Source of the DNA: Prostheceraeus crozeri
Lineage: Eukaryota > Platyhelminthes > Polycladida > Euryleptidae
Assembly (NCBI GenBank): GCA_907163375.1
Contig: CAJQUW010002149.1
Span: 62,001-126,000, forward strand
Direction: 5' to 3'
DNA length: 64,000 nucleotides
Shown: positions 22,561 to 35,251 of the stretch, piece by piece
How positions within the stretch are numbered: position 1 is the first letter of the stretch
How the letters are laid out: each line of letters begins with the position of its first letter
The notes under the pieces: model-generated
Database searches by the model: none
What the model was told of the DNA's origin: nothing
Seen by the model: only the letters and a program-made list of their open reading frames with translations
Program-made: the position numbers and the translations under genes

Positions 22561-24864
22561 ATGAGCGTATCTATTAATCTGGCCCTTTTCGCTTTCTCTT
22601 GAGGTGTCCTTCATCTATATATCAGGTGACATGCTGTCTCTCAGTTGAGTCTTCCTCCATCTTGGATTGGCCGTCACACAACTTCAGATGGGACATTTAA
22701 GTCAAAAGATACAATAGAACATTCAATGTTTGCTTCAACAGAATTTCTGAGGCCATTTTCTTAAACAAATTGTTAACGCAAAATTTGATATAACCCGACT
22801 TCCATGTCAAACATGAGGAGTACCTCCCCTTCTTCTTTCTGGATTTTTATATATTTACATGAAACTCGAGGGTATCAAATTTAAAAGGGGTCACAGCGGA
22901 ATTCCGCGAAAAAGCGGAAGATTCTCACCCTTGGACTCGCTGTATTCATTTAAAACTGCTTTTTAAAAAATTTTACTGAATACCCGTCGAAAGTTCACCC
23001 GGTATGATAATCAGTTATTATTCTGTTTTACATGCAAGTATTATGAAATACTTGTCACTGTCATACTTAATGTGATCAATGGTCGTTAAATGTCACATTT
23101 TACCTTTGACCGTGAAGTGCAATATCGACGGTTGATTTAGCGAGTAGTTAGACTGAAATTATAAACTCCACTTCTGCGTATGCTTGAATTTGGTTGGATT
23201 AACTGAACATGACATGTTGTGTGTGCTTGCGAGTGCGTGCGCGCGCTTGTGAGGAAGTGATCGCCAAGATCATGGTCGTGTTTCATGAGAAGTATGCTTT
23301 TGATGAATTTACTTTCCTAACTGCAAAATTTTGGCTACATAGCATTAAAATCATATCAATACGCAAAATATTCACACCTTATCAGAAATATGTAGCTAGT
23401 ATTACATCACCATTAAATCAAAAAGTACATCTGTATAACAATGTTGCAACGATCATCCTATCAAAATGCATGAAATCAGTGCTTTCTGTGTTGCGATTAC
23501 ACGGTATGTAGTCCTAATTTATCAAAGAGATAAATATAATTGTGTAACTTCCATTAATGTCAAAAATTAAGTTGCATCACCGAAAAGTGGGACCAGACTT
23601 AAAAAGGTGCTGGTCGGCAAGCCTAGGTAACATCTTCATATATCAACACCACTCCTCATTAAATGATGCCGCCGAAGTCAAAGAAAATAGATTTATACTT
23701 TATAGCATATCAAACTTATTTATGAAGCTCCGGGGGTCTTGGGCGATGATGAAATTGTCGGACTTTTCTGCAGTATTATCATGCGCTATCTGCCGACTTC
23801 CAATCACACTAACTTTCCAACCAACACCTAGGTCAAAGGGCTGATATTCCAATCACTAAACCACTGTCCGATGGAGACCACGTCTCATCTAACTTCTTTA
23901 TTACCACTGACTCTCCCTTAGATACCTTGCAAATCACTCTACACCGAAACTCACTATAGAGAAGACAGTCATGGAATTCGACCGATTTCCGAAGTCGGTC
24001 TGGAACCTATTGTTTCTCTAACTCTAAGTGGAAAATCAAGCAAAGCCTACTAATTGCTTTCATGTTGTATTTGTATCCCATATCGAGCGTCAATGCTTTT
24101 AGGCACTTATCATTAATCAGTGCAATCAAACATTAATTGTTTCCTATCAGACGTCCCTCATCAGTTCCTCGTTTGTATAAAAGTGCAGTTACAGCTGCGA
24201 TTGAACGAACTGAGTCGGAGCATGTTTGAGGCTGCAGTCTGACAAATGTTGACAATCAGAGATGGCAGCGGATACTCGGTTAATGTGTTATTATCAAGTA
24301 GAATAAACTGAAAGTTCTAAATGGACCATCATCGCTGAGCAATTAGTCTGACATAACCACAATTTGACCAATAACAGAAACACGTAATATAAACAAACTT
24401 CAACAGCAAATGATCGACATTTCGCTAAATTTGGAGATCACTGAATCATCATGATATCTTTTAAATCATGCGTTAAGCGATATTCCACTCCCATGAAATG
24501 AAGCTATTGTAAATTAACTATAATGATTTACCCTGAATGTTTACCGTCAAAATCAATGCCAACCGTCAAAACATGCTCGCACCAGCGACTTTCTACAAAA
24601 ATTTGTTGTGAAATAGTACTTGCATTTAATTAAGCATCGGTCACATGGAAACATAATTCATCAAATAGATATCTGTAGGTTTCTATGGATATAATTGCAT
24701 TGCGAAAATGGACATAAACATGATCAAATTCAAATACACTCAGGGCATTCGCATGTAAACTGCAAATTATTTTTTTAAGTTATAATACTAGCAAATTTTC
24801 TACATTGTTACTCTCTATATGAGAAAATGGTGTTAATTCATTGACAATCATCATTAGTTCTTAC
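22561..24864. other. HACD3 intron, part; one possible SINE
   Basis: No exon seen. On the minus strand at about 23890-23820, GACAGTGGTTTAGTGATTGG resembles a pol III A box, but the following B box is poor. It is at most a decayed SINE. Confidence 0.35.
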
Positions 24865-24975
24865 CTGGTCCATATTTGACTACTGTATACGTTAGGAATG
24901 CAAGAATGTACGTGAATCCAGCCGTTTGAAACACGTTGAATAGAATGAGGTAGACAGTCAATGGATTTTTGAAAT
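24865..24975 (-). CDS. HACD3: HACD3 exon 5 (first dehydratase helix)
   Basis: Internal exon, 111 nt, phase 1 in and phase 1 out, with acceptor TTCCATTGCAG and donor GTAAGAAC. It encodes about residues 148-184: FKNPLTVYLILFNVFQTAGF and YILAFLTYTVVKYGP. This matches the start of the HACD domain, a conserved Y-L-x-x-Y/F-N segment leading into the first transmembrane helix. It joins exon 4 in phase across a 13.9-kb intron. The combined length to this point agrees with the family, so a missing exon is not needed, though a small one cannot be excluded. Confidence 0.88.
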
Positions 24976-27900
24976 CTGCAATGGAAGAAACACGAAATTG
25001 TATTCTTATTGAACCTAAAATCAAGAGGAGACACTTGTTCTGATCCCCAGATCGCAATGTAAACAAGTGTGCGATCAACAAGTTGCATCCACCTACACGG
25101 TGACAGCTGCTGACCTTCAGCCAGATCACGCCACACCTACACTGCTGGCACGAAAATCGTAACTGTGATAAGACGTAGAAAGTAGCCTCAGAACGAATAT
25201 TATTACGAAACGATTCCCCATGAGCGGGACAGGAGAACAAGAGAGTGGTAGAGTGACGAGTTGAAGAAGGGAAAACCAAAAATTGAGTGACCGAATATTA
25301 ACACCCAGAGAAAATTATTCCACGAAGGCAATGTACGTAGGGAGAGGAGAGTTGAATTAGAGAGTAATTCATGAAAGTCGAGTCGCTATTTAGCTTATTT
25401 CACGGAGCAGAGAAACAAACCAGTATTAATTTCATCGTCACTATGACACCAGTTCGATTTCATTAAATTAACTCTTCTTGATATTTAATACCGCATGTGA
25501 GATGCAGTTTTGCAATCACCAAGGTAATGACTATCATCATAGTAATAAACATGTATAAGAGGAAATTATGGTTTTAATTAACGTTGCATTTGACTAGTAC
25601 AATGTACTTTAGACTCAGCCTTGTCGATGAGAGTATTTTCTATTTTCATGCATTATATCACAAATTGCTCTTTCTAAAATGTCCATAATTGAATTTTTTA
25701 AGATATAAGTCGGTCCACAATTTCAATCAGATGAAAAAAAGAACTTCCCATATAGGCCCCTACGTTAATGTCATTCAATCATGCCTAAGAAAACTTAATT
25801 AATCCTAAATAATTTAAAATCAAAATCATGGCGTAGGTCATGATGCCAGTTGTAATTCAAGTCGGCATATTGATTTCATTGACATTGGAATGCGTTTTGT
25901 TACTCAATAATTTAGAAAATGAGTAGACGTAGCAGATCCAAATAATATAGCAGGCAAAATACTATTGAAGGAGACCCATGTAAGTCTGCTTCAACTTCTT
26001 AGCACTATTAGAATTTTCCAAGTACTCTCTGAAATTTGCTTTGAATTCTTGAAAACATGAACATTTATTATGAAAAATAGTGTCTTCGCCTTCAAGATTT
26101 TGAATATAATTGACTATCGCACGACAATCTAGAATGTGAAACAATTTATACTTCGGCTTTATTTTGATAAGTGCTTCAGTGTGACTTTATACCCGGTGCA
26201 ACGGTGCGAGCAGTTACGGCTAGCGCACAGTGCTATAAAGAACTCATGTGGAGAACATCAGGCACTGTCGTCATTCTAAAGGGCAAGTTCAGTTACATTT
26301 ATCAGTGCAACCGCCTAAATTTGCTAAAATTGACGTTGTAAGAAGAAAACTCAGTTTCTGTCGACCAGTTACATGCGATGTCACAAACAGTCGGTCTAAT
26401 GTACGGGGGTATTCTTGATACTCAAAAGGCAGGTTGGTTGCCGCGATTTGCACCGCTACTTCCGCTCAACAGATTGGATGGACATCTCTAAGATATGAAT
26501 GGCTGAATTGGTAAACTGCTTGCAGTACATTGCCGCTATCAACTCATTTATAAGTCTGTCGGAATGCTGTTCGTACTTATAATTCGACACAGCAAGCAAT
26601 CAAATTTTCCACTTTTAATGACATTTTTTGACAACATAGTACTTGTACTGAAAACGTGATGAAAATCGAATATCTTCGAACACTTTTTCCGAAGCATCCA
26701 TCTGGCCAGATCGCTAGACGTGTGCCATCGGGACAGCGGAACACTGTTATACCACCCTATCGCATGACTTCCCGATCAATGAACTAATTTCAAGCCGTCC
26801 TTTTATAATGCTAGAAACAGAGATTTGATTCATTTCGAAACGGTCACATGACGCATCGATGGAATAAATTAACTTCGTCTATACCCCGATCGAAGGGAAG
26901 AAAATAATCTGCATGTACCGCTTGTAAGTGCGCGTCTATTCACAACAAGTTAACAACCAATATATTGTACAGTAACAGCAATAACTACGTAAACTCAATA
27001 TTGGATCGATCAAAATGAAAGTTCCTTGCAGAGATTGCAAGGAGATCAATGTAATAAAATATTTACTAATATTTGGCGTACAAGAAAGTTTCTTGTGAGC
27101 TTCATATTGTTTGATTTCAAAGAACAGTTCCATAACAAATTCAACTGCAAGTCCAATTTCAACAGCTGTTGGAGAACCTACAATCCAAAGTCGCAAGTGT
27201 ACATTTCATAAAAATAATTGATTACTCAGCCCTAATGCCAAACGGATAAGGTTAATTGTTTTCAGTGCTATGGGATCTGCCAAATGATGCCTTTTAACAC
27301 ATATTAAGCCTGATGAACACAAAGTGACCGCCGCGCCAAATATTGAAAAGTACTCATTTTTCGAGTATTATATAAAATCTTATGATTGCAGCAGAACAGC
27401 ATGGCTTGTTCATTCCTTCGTGTATTTGGCGATAAGTCAATGATATGCCGCTTCGAGCATTCGCTCCTTTTCAAAGGACAATCAGTCCATGCGGCTGGCG
27501 TTATTCTACACTAGGGTGATTCAAAAGTCTCCAAACATAGCAAAAATTGTAGAGAGCATCGAACGGGTGTATCATACATAACTTATAAATATCTACATCA
27601 AATTGACTGCAGGAGCGCCCACATTCAGATGACAGGTGCTCACGTCGGACTTGGGTCAATATGCGGTCCTTTCTGTGTTCCAAATTTCTTTACTTCAAAA
27701 TTAAATTGGCGTGACAACGGGATGGTCGCACCAAAAGCAGAAATGACTGTATTGGACCCAAATTGCATCATCACTGGCTCCATGGAACCATTGATGTATC
27801 ACACAAAATGCATTCTATAAAATTAGACTGCTGCTATGCATGGAGAATTTTGAAACACTCTGTACATTACACGTTGCCGGGTATGTAAGGGTCGCGATAT

Positions 27901-29635
27901 TCCTACGTTAGCAAAGATTGAGAGGAAAACACTTTTAGTTCAACGAATGATGAGCACCACTGAACATCACAGTCCATGTTTCTATATATAGTTGCAGTTT
28001 TTTTGATATGCAGGTTAGACCAGAATCGGGGACCCTTGGATTCTTCTTAATTCATCAAATAATCGCATCGAAACAGATGAAAATTATATTCATTCGACAT
28101 TTTCATTCTGGATCCTGTGTATTGATGTTGGAGGAAAAATGAGCTCTTGCGAAGTCATACTTGTCTTTTTCGGAGTGCTCAGTGTTCATGGGTTTTCTTA
28201 TCACAGCTTTTTCTACCTCCGTTAAACTAAGGTCAACAATTTGAAAAGAACAACAGCAGCTCTTTTCTTTCGGTTCTATCATTTATTATACTAGAATCCA
28301 ATCAGAGCAAGTCACCTGTCCATCGCAGTCATGTTTATTGTTCTCTCAACGCTCAGGATGCGTCACTGTAGTCATCAGCCATTCCCACTAGGCCTCTTCA
28401 TCATTCAAATTACTATCACATAACGATTTTGTCTTATAATTAAGATCTTCCTACTCTTATACAAGATAGAAATGGTGCTATGATGTGATGAGACTTAAGG
28501 GGTTAAGAAACCGTAAAGATGCTTAAGCGCACATGAACTGTTTTCGGCAAAGAAACAATGAGTTGACTTAAGATAAAATAGCCACCAAGTTTCCTACCGT
28601 ACAAAACCTTTAATTCATCTTGGTGATCAAGCTGCATGCAAATTAGGTTGGAAAATAACAAAACGCACTAATGTATTACTAAACTGGAAAAATCTTCGTT
28701 GCTAATGCAATATTTCTTGATTGTATTATTACAATATCAGCTCCCATGCATATTATGCGCTATGTTTTACTTAATACTTGCTTTATGTATTCATGACCTA
28801 GGGATTATAGCACTAACTTGCATATCACATCGTCTTGAGATTTTAGATTCAAATTTCTGACTGCACGTTGCCGTTTGTTGACTTTCCATGTAGACTTTGC
28901 CAACAAGAATAGTTAAGGACAGCAAAACAAGGATACTTAATGAAATAGAAAGTAAATATAGCATAATTACATGGCATGCATTTCCATCAGTGTATCAAAA
29001 AGCTATGACAGTCTGATGGAAAGTCCTGATTAAGGTATGAAATATTGTGCGACATTACGCATGTATAATCACGTGCAGATGCGACAAGGTAAGCAAGTCG
29101 GTTGTATTGGCTTTGCACAACACATAGATGCTATCATATCCAAGTTTCGGAAGCATCATTTCATTTGCGACACACATAATTTCCACCATGTTCACCGTGT
29201 TATGAGATATATTATGTAATTTTGTCGTTATCTAATGCTAGTTTTCCGCAGATACGGAAGTGCGGTTCCCGATCCTTATGAGGAACCGGAACACAGGTGT
29301 TCATATTTTCTAGTCGGTTAGTAGAAGTACATGTACTGTATCTTTACTTCGTGAATGATAATCTAGCATACAAATTTAAGAATTCAGTTGAATTAAAGGT
29401 ATACAAATCCATTTTGTTCCATTGTGAGGACTCCCATCCATTGAACTTTTATCATGTCGTGATCATAACTCTGCAAATTTGTAAATATAGACCCTACAGA
29501 TCCCACGTATTTTGTTTATGGTATATGATGTATATCATGATGACTCTGAAAATTTGTAAACATCTAGGTCTCATGTAATTTGTTTATGATGGCATATGAC
29601 ATACAGCATGATCACTCTGTAAATTTGTAAATGTA
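24976..29635. other. HACD3 intron 4, left part; no feature supported
   Basis: No exon, RNA gene or clear element. GGTGATTCAAAAGTCTCC near 27513 looks like the end of a Tc1/mariner-type element, but no transposase or matching second end was found. Confidence 0.4.
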
Positions 29636-29673
29636 TGTATATATATATATTGTATATATATATATATATATAT
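29636..29673. repeat. (TA)n microsatellite
   Basis: Alternating TA tract with one TG interruption, just outside the left end of the inverted-repeat unit at 29674. Confidence 0.95.
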
Positions 29674-29860
29674 AATACAAAACATAAACCTACGGAGAAT
29701 CAAAACTCAGAATTAACTTAAACGCCAATCGATTTCTGCCGTCTACGACGGCTTCTCAAGGCAAACTGATGTATTATAACCAAATACAAAATATTGAAAT
29801 CAATGATATCAAAGCTAACGAAGACGTACATAGTATATAGTGTGGTAGGTTTATGTTTTG

Positions 29861-29864
<4 letters not shown>
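29674..29864 (-). mobile_element. Short unit with 20-bp perfect terminal inverted repeats, probably a PLE terminal repeat
   Basis: AATACAAAACATAAACCTAC at 29674-29693 is repeated exactly in inverted form at 29845-29864, and (TA)n tracts lie outside both ends. On the minus strand the interior carries a stem-loop (GCCGTC/GACGGC) between CTTGAGA and AGAAAT, placed like a hammerhead core. With the GIY-YIG gene 350 bp away, I infer a terminal repeat of that PLE rather than a plain MITE. Confidence 0.55.
29731..29762 (-). ncRNA. Degenerate hammerhead-like motif
   Basis: Minus strand: CTTGAGA, stem GCCGTC, loop GTA, stem GACGGC, AGAAAT, followed by CGATTGGCG. The order matches CUGANGA-stem II-GAAA, but the first core box deviates and the second carries an extra A. 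It is probably a decayed ribozyme of the adjacent PLE. Confidence 0.35.

Positions 29865-29902
<38 letters not shown>
29861..29902. repeat. (TA)n microsatellite
   Basis: Pure alternating AT tract immediately after the right inverted repeat. Confidence 0.95.
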
Positions 29903-29906
<4 letters not shown>

Positions 29907-30051
29907 TCGTTTGATATGAGTTATAGTATAGTAAAGTGCTCAATGCAAAATACAGAGCTATTTATAATAAATCAAAGGAATTAATTACGCAACCTCGAGT
30001 ATACTAAAGGTTTCATGTTAATACAATCTTTTTGTTTTGTTTTTTAAAGTT

Positions 30052-30609
30052 GTTGTTCCCAACAACCCGAAGATATTTAGTGAAATAATACAACCTGCCA
30101 CAGAAAGTTTAAAACTCAACAACACGCTTAAAGATTATAAACTGAAATTATCATATAAGCAACCAAAATTATTACTGTCACTGCTTCAAAACAAAAACTA
30201 AAATATCAAAGGTGTGGAAAAATGTGACGACAAACGATGTAAATGCTGCCTCCATCTACTAACTGGAAAAGAATTTACAATAAATGGTGAGAAATACTCA
30301 ATAAGAACTAATATGAGCTGCCATTCATCAAGTATCATTTATATGCTCAAGTGCAATGGCTGTTCGGATTTCTATATTGGGCAGTCTGGCGATCAGCTAA
30401 AGAACCGGATGACTGTTCATAGACAGCACGTAAATCATCCCATGAGTGCTCCACTAAATGCTAGCAAACACATATCTAGGTGTGCTGACCCTAAATTCAT
30501 GGTGCTCCCATTGTATCAACTACATTATAGTGCATGTAAAGCGGAGAGGGAAAGGCATGAACGAAAATTCATTTTGAAATTTAAGCCATCCCTTAACGCT
30601 AGTAGATAG
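30052..30609 (+). pseudogene. GIY-YIG endonuclease end of a second PLE family
   Basis: The frame opens with VVPNNPKIFSEIIQPATESL, passes a stop at about 30199, and continues in the same frame to 30609. The main part (30214-30609, 131 codons) has a Cys/His cluster (CDDKRCKCC...H), MSCHSSSIIYMLKCNGCSDF, then YIGQSGDQLKNRMTVHRQHV and a C-terminal ERERHERKFILKFKPSLN. That is the zinc-binding linker plus GIY-YIG nuclease of PLEs in which the H-R-Q follows the nuclease core. It differs clearly from the PLE at 6901-13723. No RT was found upstream, so the copy is 5'-truncated. It lies in HACD3 intron 4 on the opposite strand. Confidence 0.85.
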
Positions 30610-30779
30610 TGTGATATTTTTGTTTTGATATCATCTAGCATAATTTGTCTGACGAGATGGACAAGTACTCCATCGAAAGCGCTAGCCAATAAATTATTTA
30701 AATTTATTTCTCATTGACCTATTGGTTTACTTTATTGATTTATACCTATCTACTCTACCATTTACTTATTTTTATCGAA

Positions 30780-30809
30780 TGTATATATATATATATATAT
30801 ATATATATC
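30780..30809. repeat. (TA)n microsatellite
   Basis: Alternating AT tract of about 30 bp downstream of the GIY-YIG fragment. Confidence 0.9.
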
Positions 30810-31082
30810 ATGTATTTTTTATTGATGTCAAACTTTGCGTATGCATATGTTACACGTGGTATCAACGCTTGCTTGTAAGTGCCCTTGCGGCCATCGCTTT
30901 GCGTTTTCTGTATATTTCAGAATAAATATTTATGACTTATGACTAATGAAATCGAAAGTTTAAAGGGCAAATAGCTATAAGTTCACGTAACTGGTCATAA
31001 AAGGAAAAATGAATGAGCACGCAAATTAGTTCTGATCTAGCATGATAAGATAGCGTCTGATACCAGGAAAATTATCTTGAAA

Positions 31083-31260
31083 ATAAGCCGGTGCCCGGCT
31101 CGGTCATGCGTCCAAAAATCCAGGTCCGATTCCCACTCTAATGGGTAGCATGTAACTATGCATCCTACAAAGGTGTTAGTTGAGGAGGATCATCAAATAC
31201 AATGGACAGAGTCGCTTGTCCTCTTGAGGACAGGCTAACATTTTTTATCATTGTTGCAAG
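31083..31260 (+). repeat. tRNA-derived SINE-like repeat
   Basis: GGCTCGGTCATGCG (A-box-like) is followed about 20 bp later by AGGTCCGATTCCCACTC, a good match to a pol III B box. The tail has TTGTCCTCTTGAGGACAGG, a short hairpin. Confidence 0.4.
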
Positions 31261-33134
31261 TGCCGTGCTAGTCCAATATTTAACTAGTGCACCTGCCGAG
31301 TTGCCGCAGATTCAATTGAGATTCGTTCTCGGCAATTGAGGCTGTTTTTCATTTGCGCAGATCGCCAGTTGAATGAAAATAACAAGGACCGTCCTCAACA
31401 GGTTTATTCGTCGTTGAGGAGAGCACAAGCGCTTTCAAGCATTGGAAAAAATCTGATTCAGGAGCTCTACGTCGAATTCATATTCATCCATTCACCAAAT
31501 CACAAATGCACAAGGTCAAAAACATCAATAAATATTTGAAGATAATTTCGTCACAACACCTGTACTGGCCACGAAACTAGTAGGATGGAGAATTCGGAGC
31601 AGAATCTACTAATGCATAAGGGAAATCTGATTAAGAATTCGTGGCTCAAAATTAGTGGACACGGAGAAACTGAATTTGGTTATTAAGCAATTTATACTTA
31701 AGTCGAAAAATTAAGTTTTGTCAAATAGGTACTTCTCTTCTCACCTCCTCCCGTTTTTGCTACTGACACCTGCGAGTGTTGGATCGTGAACGATTTTTTG
31801 CTCCACAGTGCAGTCTCACGTCACTACTGTCGTAAAAGCGTTGAGTGTGCAAACTTCCTCCGGCTTGTAGAAAATTTACAGCACTTGCTTAGTCGCTCAC
31901 AGTAGACAACAATCCTACGAACTTCATGATCACATCTTGTATTCTAACTGAGCATCCAAGGGACCAATCCTTCATCCCGCAGGACTTAATTCAGACTTCT
32001 ATGTGGTGTTGTGCTATCGCTCAGTAGTATATCAAGTATATTCCAAATCCAATGTGACAAAGTTTGACGAAATTTTATGAATTAGGAAAAATTGGAAAAT
32101 GTGGAGAGGGAAGAATAGAAGTACCGTCAAATATTTAATTCAACACTATTTAAAAATATTTACCCATCTCATAATGAATAAAATCAATAAAAATCAATCA
32201 GGCTATCTTTATGCGTGTCGTTCTTTCATACTCGACACACGCGCAGCGTTTTCGAGTCACGTACGTGATGGATTTTTCAAGCTTTTCAAGTTCTGAATAA
32301 GATTACAACTATTAAGTGCAAGTGGGAAAATATGGAAAATCTGTCTACACAATAAGTGAAAAATTTGTGTTGAAACACCAAATTTAAAAAGCTTGTGTGA
32401 GCATTATACGGCTTCAAGCCAAGGTCCAACTGAGTCCTAGATGTATTGAAGCAAAATACATTAACAAGTCACTATAATCCATCTTTTTGTCTGATATTCA
32501 ATGCACTTCTACGAAATATCCGAAAGATTATCATAAATATGAAGGATGAAGAAGAAAACAATTTGCCGAATACGATTCTAAAGGGTCTCTCACATAACGA
32601 TGGAATCGCTCTTAAGCATGTTTCCTGGAAAACGTAATATCCTTCAAAAGGCGATACCGTATATTCAAGTAAAACGGTATTTGACATTGTCGAAATATTT
32701 CACGGAATTATTATTTCACGAATATTATCTAAAATGTCATCACATTTCATTCCAAAGTATGCGAGAATCAAACCGAAGCTAATACTGATCTTTCTGTTAG
32801 AACAACCATGGAAATGACCTTTTGTTAGAAATATTTCAGGTTTGAAAACTTTAAATATATTAGTTGAAGCAATTCCCGTGAAAAATCATGTCATTGATCT
32901 ATTTATAAGCTAGTAATCTCACAGCTTATTTTGAAACCAGACGGTTTATTTCTAAACAGCACTACTGATAATGTCTCTCTACGAGTATCCTACAAAACTG
33001 TAACTGAAGAAACGGAGACAATATTGATCGAACAAAACAAATCCGGAAACAAATATAAGAATTGACACCAAAACAAAACGTGCACGCGAGCTGTCGCTTT
33101 TTTAATACAATGATGCACTTTCAATGTCAATTCC
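31261..33134. other. HACD3 intron 4, no feature supported
   Basis: AT-rich DNA; short frames on both strands have no recognisable domain. Confidence 0.4.
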
Positions 33135-33213
33135 CATTTTCAGAAAAGTCATTTCTTCTTCGGGTAAACATTCAGAATGTGTACCCGAAGAAGAAATGAC
33201 TTTTCTGAAAATG
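33135..33213. repeat. Perfect 32-bp hairpin, 15-nt loop
   Basis: CATTTTCAGAAAAGTCATTT onward at 33135-33166 is repeated exactly in inverted form at 33182-33213, with loop AACATTCAGAATGTG between. The 79-nt size is that of a microRNA precursor or a minimal foldback element. It lies in HACD3 intron 4. Confidence 0.95.
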
Positions 33214-33558
33214 CAACAGCCCGGGTACGAGGAGAACCCAACCTTCCTTATGTGTCAATTCCTATAATAACATAGCGAAAATATACGTATGTATTATGAA
33301 AGAATATAATGCAAAATAAAAACATGGAATGAAATGAAAAATACATGCAACAATACCAGTACCAGAACAGCAGAGAAAAATTTCGCACATTTGATAGTGA
33401 CACTTCCTACACAATTAGCTCCTAGCGTGTAAACAGCAACTTCTATATCAATTAATAATGCCCTTAAAAGCCAGTAGTACATACATGATAGTTCCGGTGA
33501 TAAATGTGAATTAAACATCTTGGATATATTTAATCTGTTTAAAATCTCGTCAGTCAAT

Positions 33559-34030
33559 AATATAATTGCCGATTATAGCCGAATGCGAAACTTGCTCTTT
33601 ATAATCTATAGCTGTCATTTAAACTTAAATTCAAAAGTAAACGTATATGTCTAATATATTCTAATAATCCTAGGTAAATTCAAATTATGATAAACCCAAT
33701 GAGACACATACTATCGCGATGGCCAGTGTTGCAGGGTTTCAGTGTTTGAACTGGAAAGTATTACGCTCACAGAATAGAGGAGAATATAAATATTGATATC
33801 AGTCATTGTTGTCAGTGCATTTGCATGTTTTGTCATGCAAATTAGTTCAACGAACATAGTGATGCAGAAGATGCATGCATTTGATTACAGGTCAATTCTA
33901 TTTCTGTAAGTTTTTTATGCACCTTCGTAGACCTATGTGCTATGGAAATAACTTTCTAAGCATTTATCAATTAAGTGTCAATCATGCACTCCTTTTTGTG
34001 GAAGAATCTTCCTAGATTTGGAAATGATAA
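33559..34030. repeat. Left terminal inverted repeat of the P-like element
   Basis: Matches the reverse complement of 37594-38599 apart from the insertion there; contains GGCCAGTGTTGCAGGGTTTC and ATGCATGCATTTGATTACAG. Confidence 0.88.
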
Positions 34031-34585
34031 GAAATAATTGATTGCCTTTGTGATCCAATTAAATTAATTGATTATTATCATTAAAAAAATGAGACTATTT
34101 TAATTGCAATAAATTTTTCCATAACCCTGGTTCTTCCTGCTTGTTGTGCATCGTATTCTCGGTGCTAGGCGTTGAGTGCTCGCGTCGTGAAATAAATCCA
34201 TTAACTGCACATCATATCTTGCCCTAAAACTTCAAATTGAAAATTTGATGACTTTGCCTTCACATTTGTGGACACCAAAGCAGGCATCAACGTGTCTAAC
34301 ATATCGATGCGACCTCACTGCAGTGATGGCGTCATCACCTACCACTTGAAGAAGGTTGCCTGTACCATGGAATTCTAGATATTAACACCTGGAATGATCA
34401 CTTCCCAAATTTCTTCCACTCGCTTTACGATTAGAGGCCCATGACTTATCGAAGCAGCGGAGAGATTTCCTCACCGCTGCTTACAATGTCCGCCGGGTAA
34501 CCGCATTCTGGTCTGTATACAAGCAAGGAGTGGAAGCTGTATTGGTGATTCATCAAATGTTTCCCTCAAATTACATCATCTGTGA

Positions 34586-34930
34586 GTGAAATGTGCTGTA
34601 GCAGATTCACTGTTTCACACTTTATCCAACGTTGTGAAGCCTTACAAGTGTTCTGCTGTGGGCTGTAAAACGCGCTACAAATCTCAGGTGGAAAATCCGA
34701 ATGTAACTTTGCATCAATTTTCACTTGAAAACCGGGAGATACTCAAATTGTGGCTGCGACGTTTATCTCGTGAAAACTTTGTGCCGACCAAGTAATCACG
34801 CTTCGGTTCGCGGCATTTTAAAGAATCGGACTTTTTGACGGACATCACGGACTCAAGCACGACACGGAGAAAACAGTTCCGCGAACGACGTAAGAAACTT
34901 CTTCGACGATTGAAGTTCATCCCAATTTGA
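34586..34930 (+). pseudogene. THAP zinc-finger domain, broken
   Basis: Residues CSAVGCKTRYKSQ give the first two Cys ligands of a C2CH THAP domain. HQFSLENREILKLWLRRLSR gives the H-x-F-P-like and conserved Trp region. After a stop at 34793-34795 the same frame continues with FGSRHFKESDFLTDI, equivalent to the family C-S-R-H-F-x-x-S-D-F, with Gly in place of the third Cys ligand. THAP domains bind DNA and form the N-terminus of P-element-type transposases, fitting the surrounding inverted repeats. The stop and missing ligand show it is dead. Confidence 0.8.
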
Positions 34931-35174
34931 AATTTGAAGACTGCGATTCCACAAGAAGTTATCCCCATACCGATTTAAACATATCACGTCCACCGATACA
35001 ATACGCTGCATGAGTGTTCTACTTAATCTTATGGCCTTCGTGAAGAGCAACTCCAATGAAGCCAAAGAAGAAAATTTGAAAAAGGAAGCAATCGCCCTTT
35101 TGCGAGTAAGTCATGCACTGATAATAATTAATCATAAAAGATTGCAGAGTGCCAGTTCGCCTGGGCGCAGAAAA

Positions 35175-35251
35175 GAAAGATGTCCTCAGACTTGAACTAC
35201 GGCTGCCAAGGAATTACAAGCCTAAATTGTTCAAGTCTGAGGACATCTTTC
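35175..35251. repeat. Perfect 23-bp hairpin, 31-nt loop
   Basis: GAAAGATGTCCTCAGACTTG onward (35175-35197) is exactly inverted at 35229-35251. It lies inside the P-like element between the THAP and C-terminal fragments. Confidence 0.93.

Noticed and set aside
21992-22564. 190-codon plus-strand frame.
   Set aside because: Most of it is the minisatellite read in one phase; the translation is repetitive and overlaps two other frames.
27501-27820. Possible Tc1/mariner remnant suggested by GGTGATTCAAAAGTCTCC.
   Set aside because: No catalytic motif in any frame and no matching second terminus.
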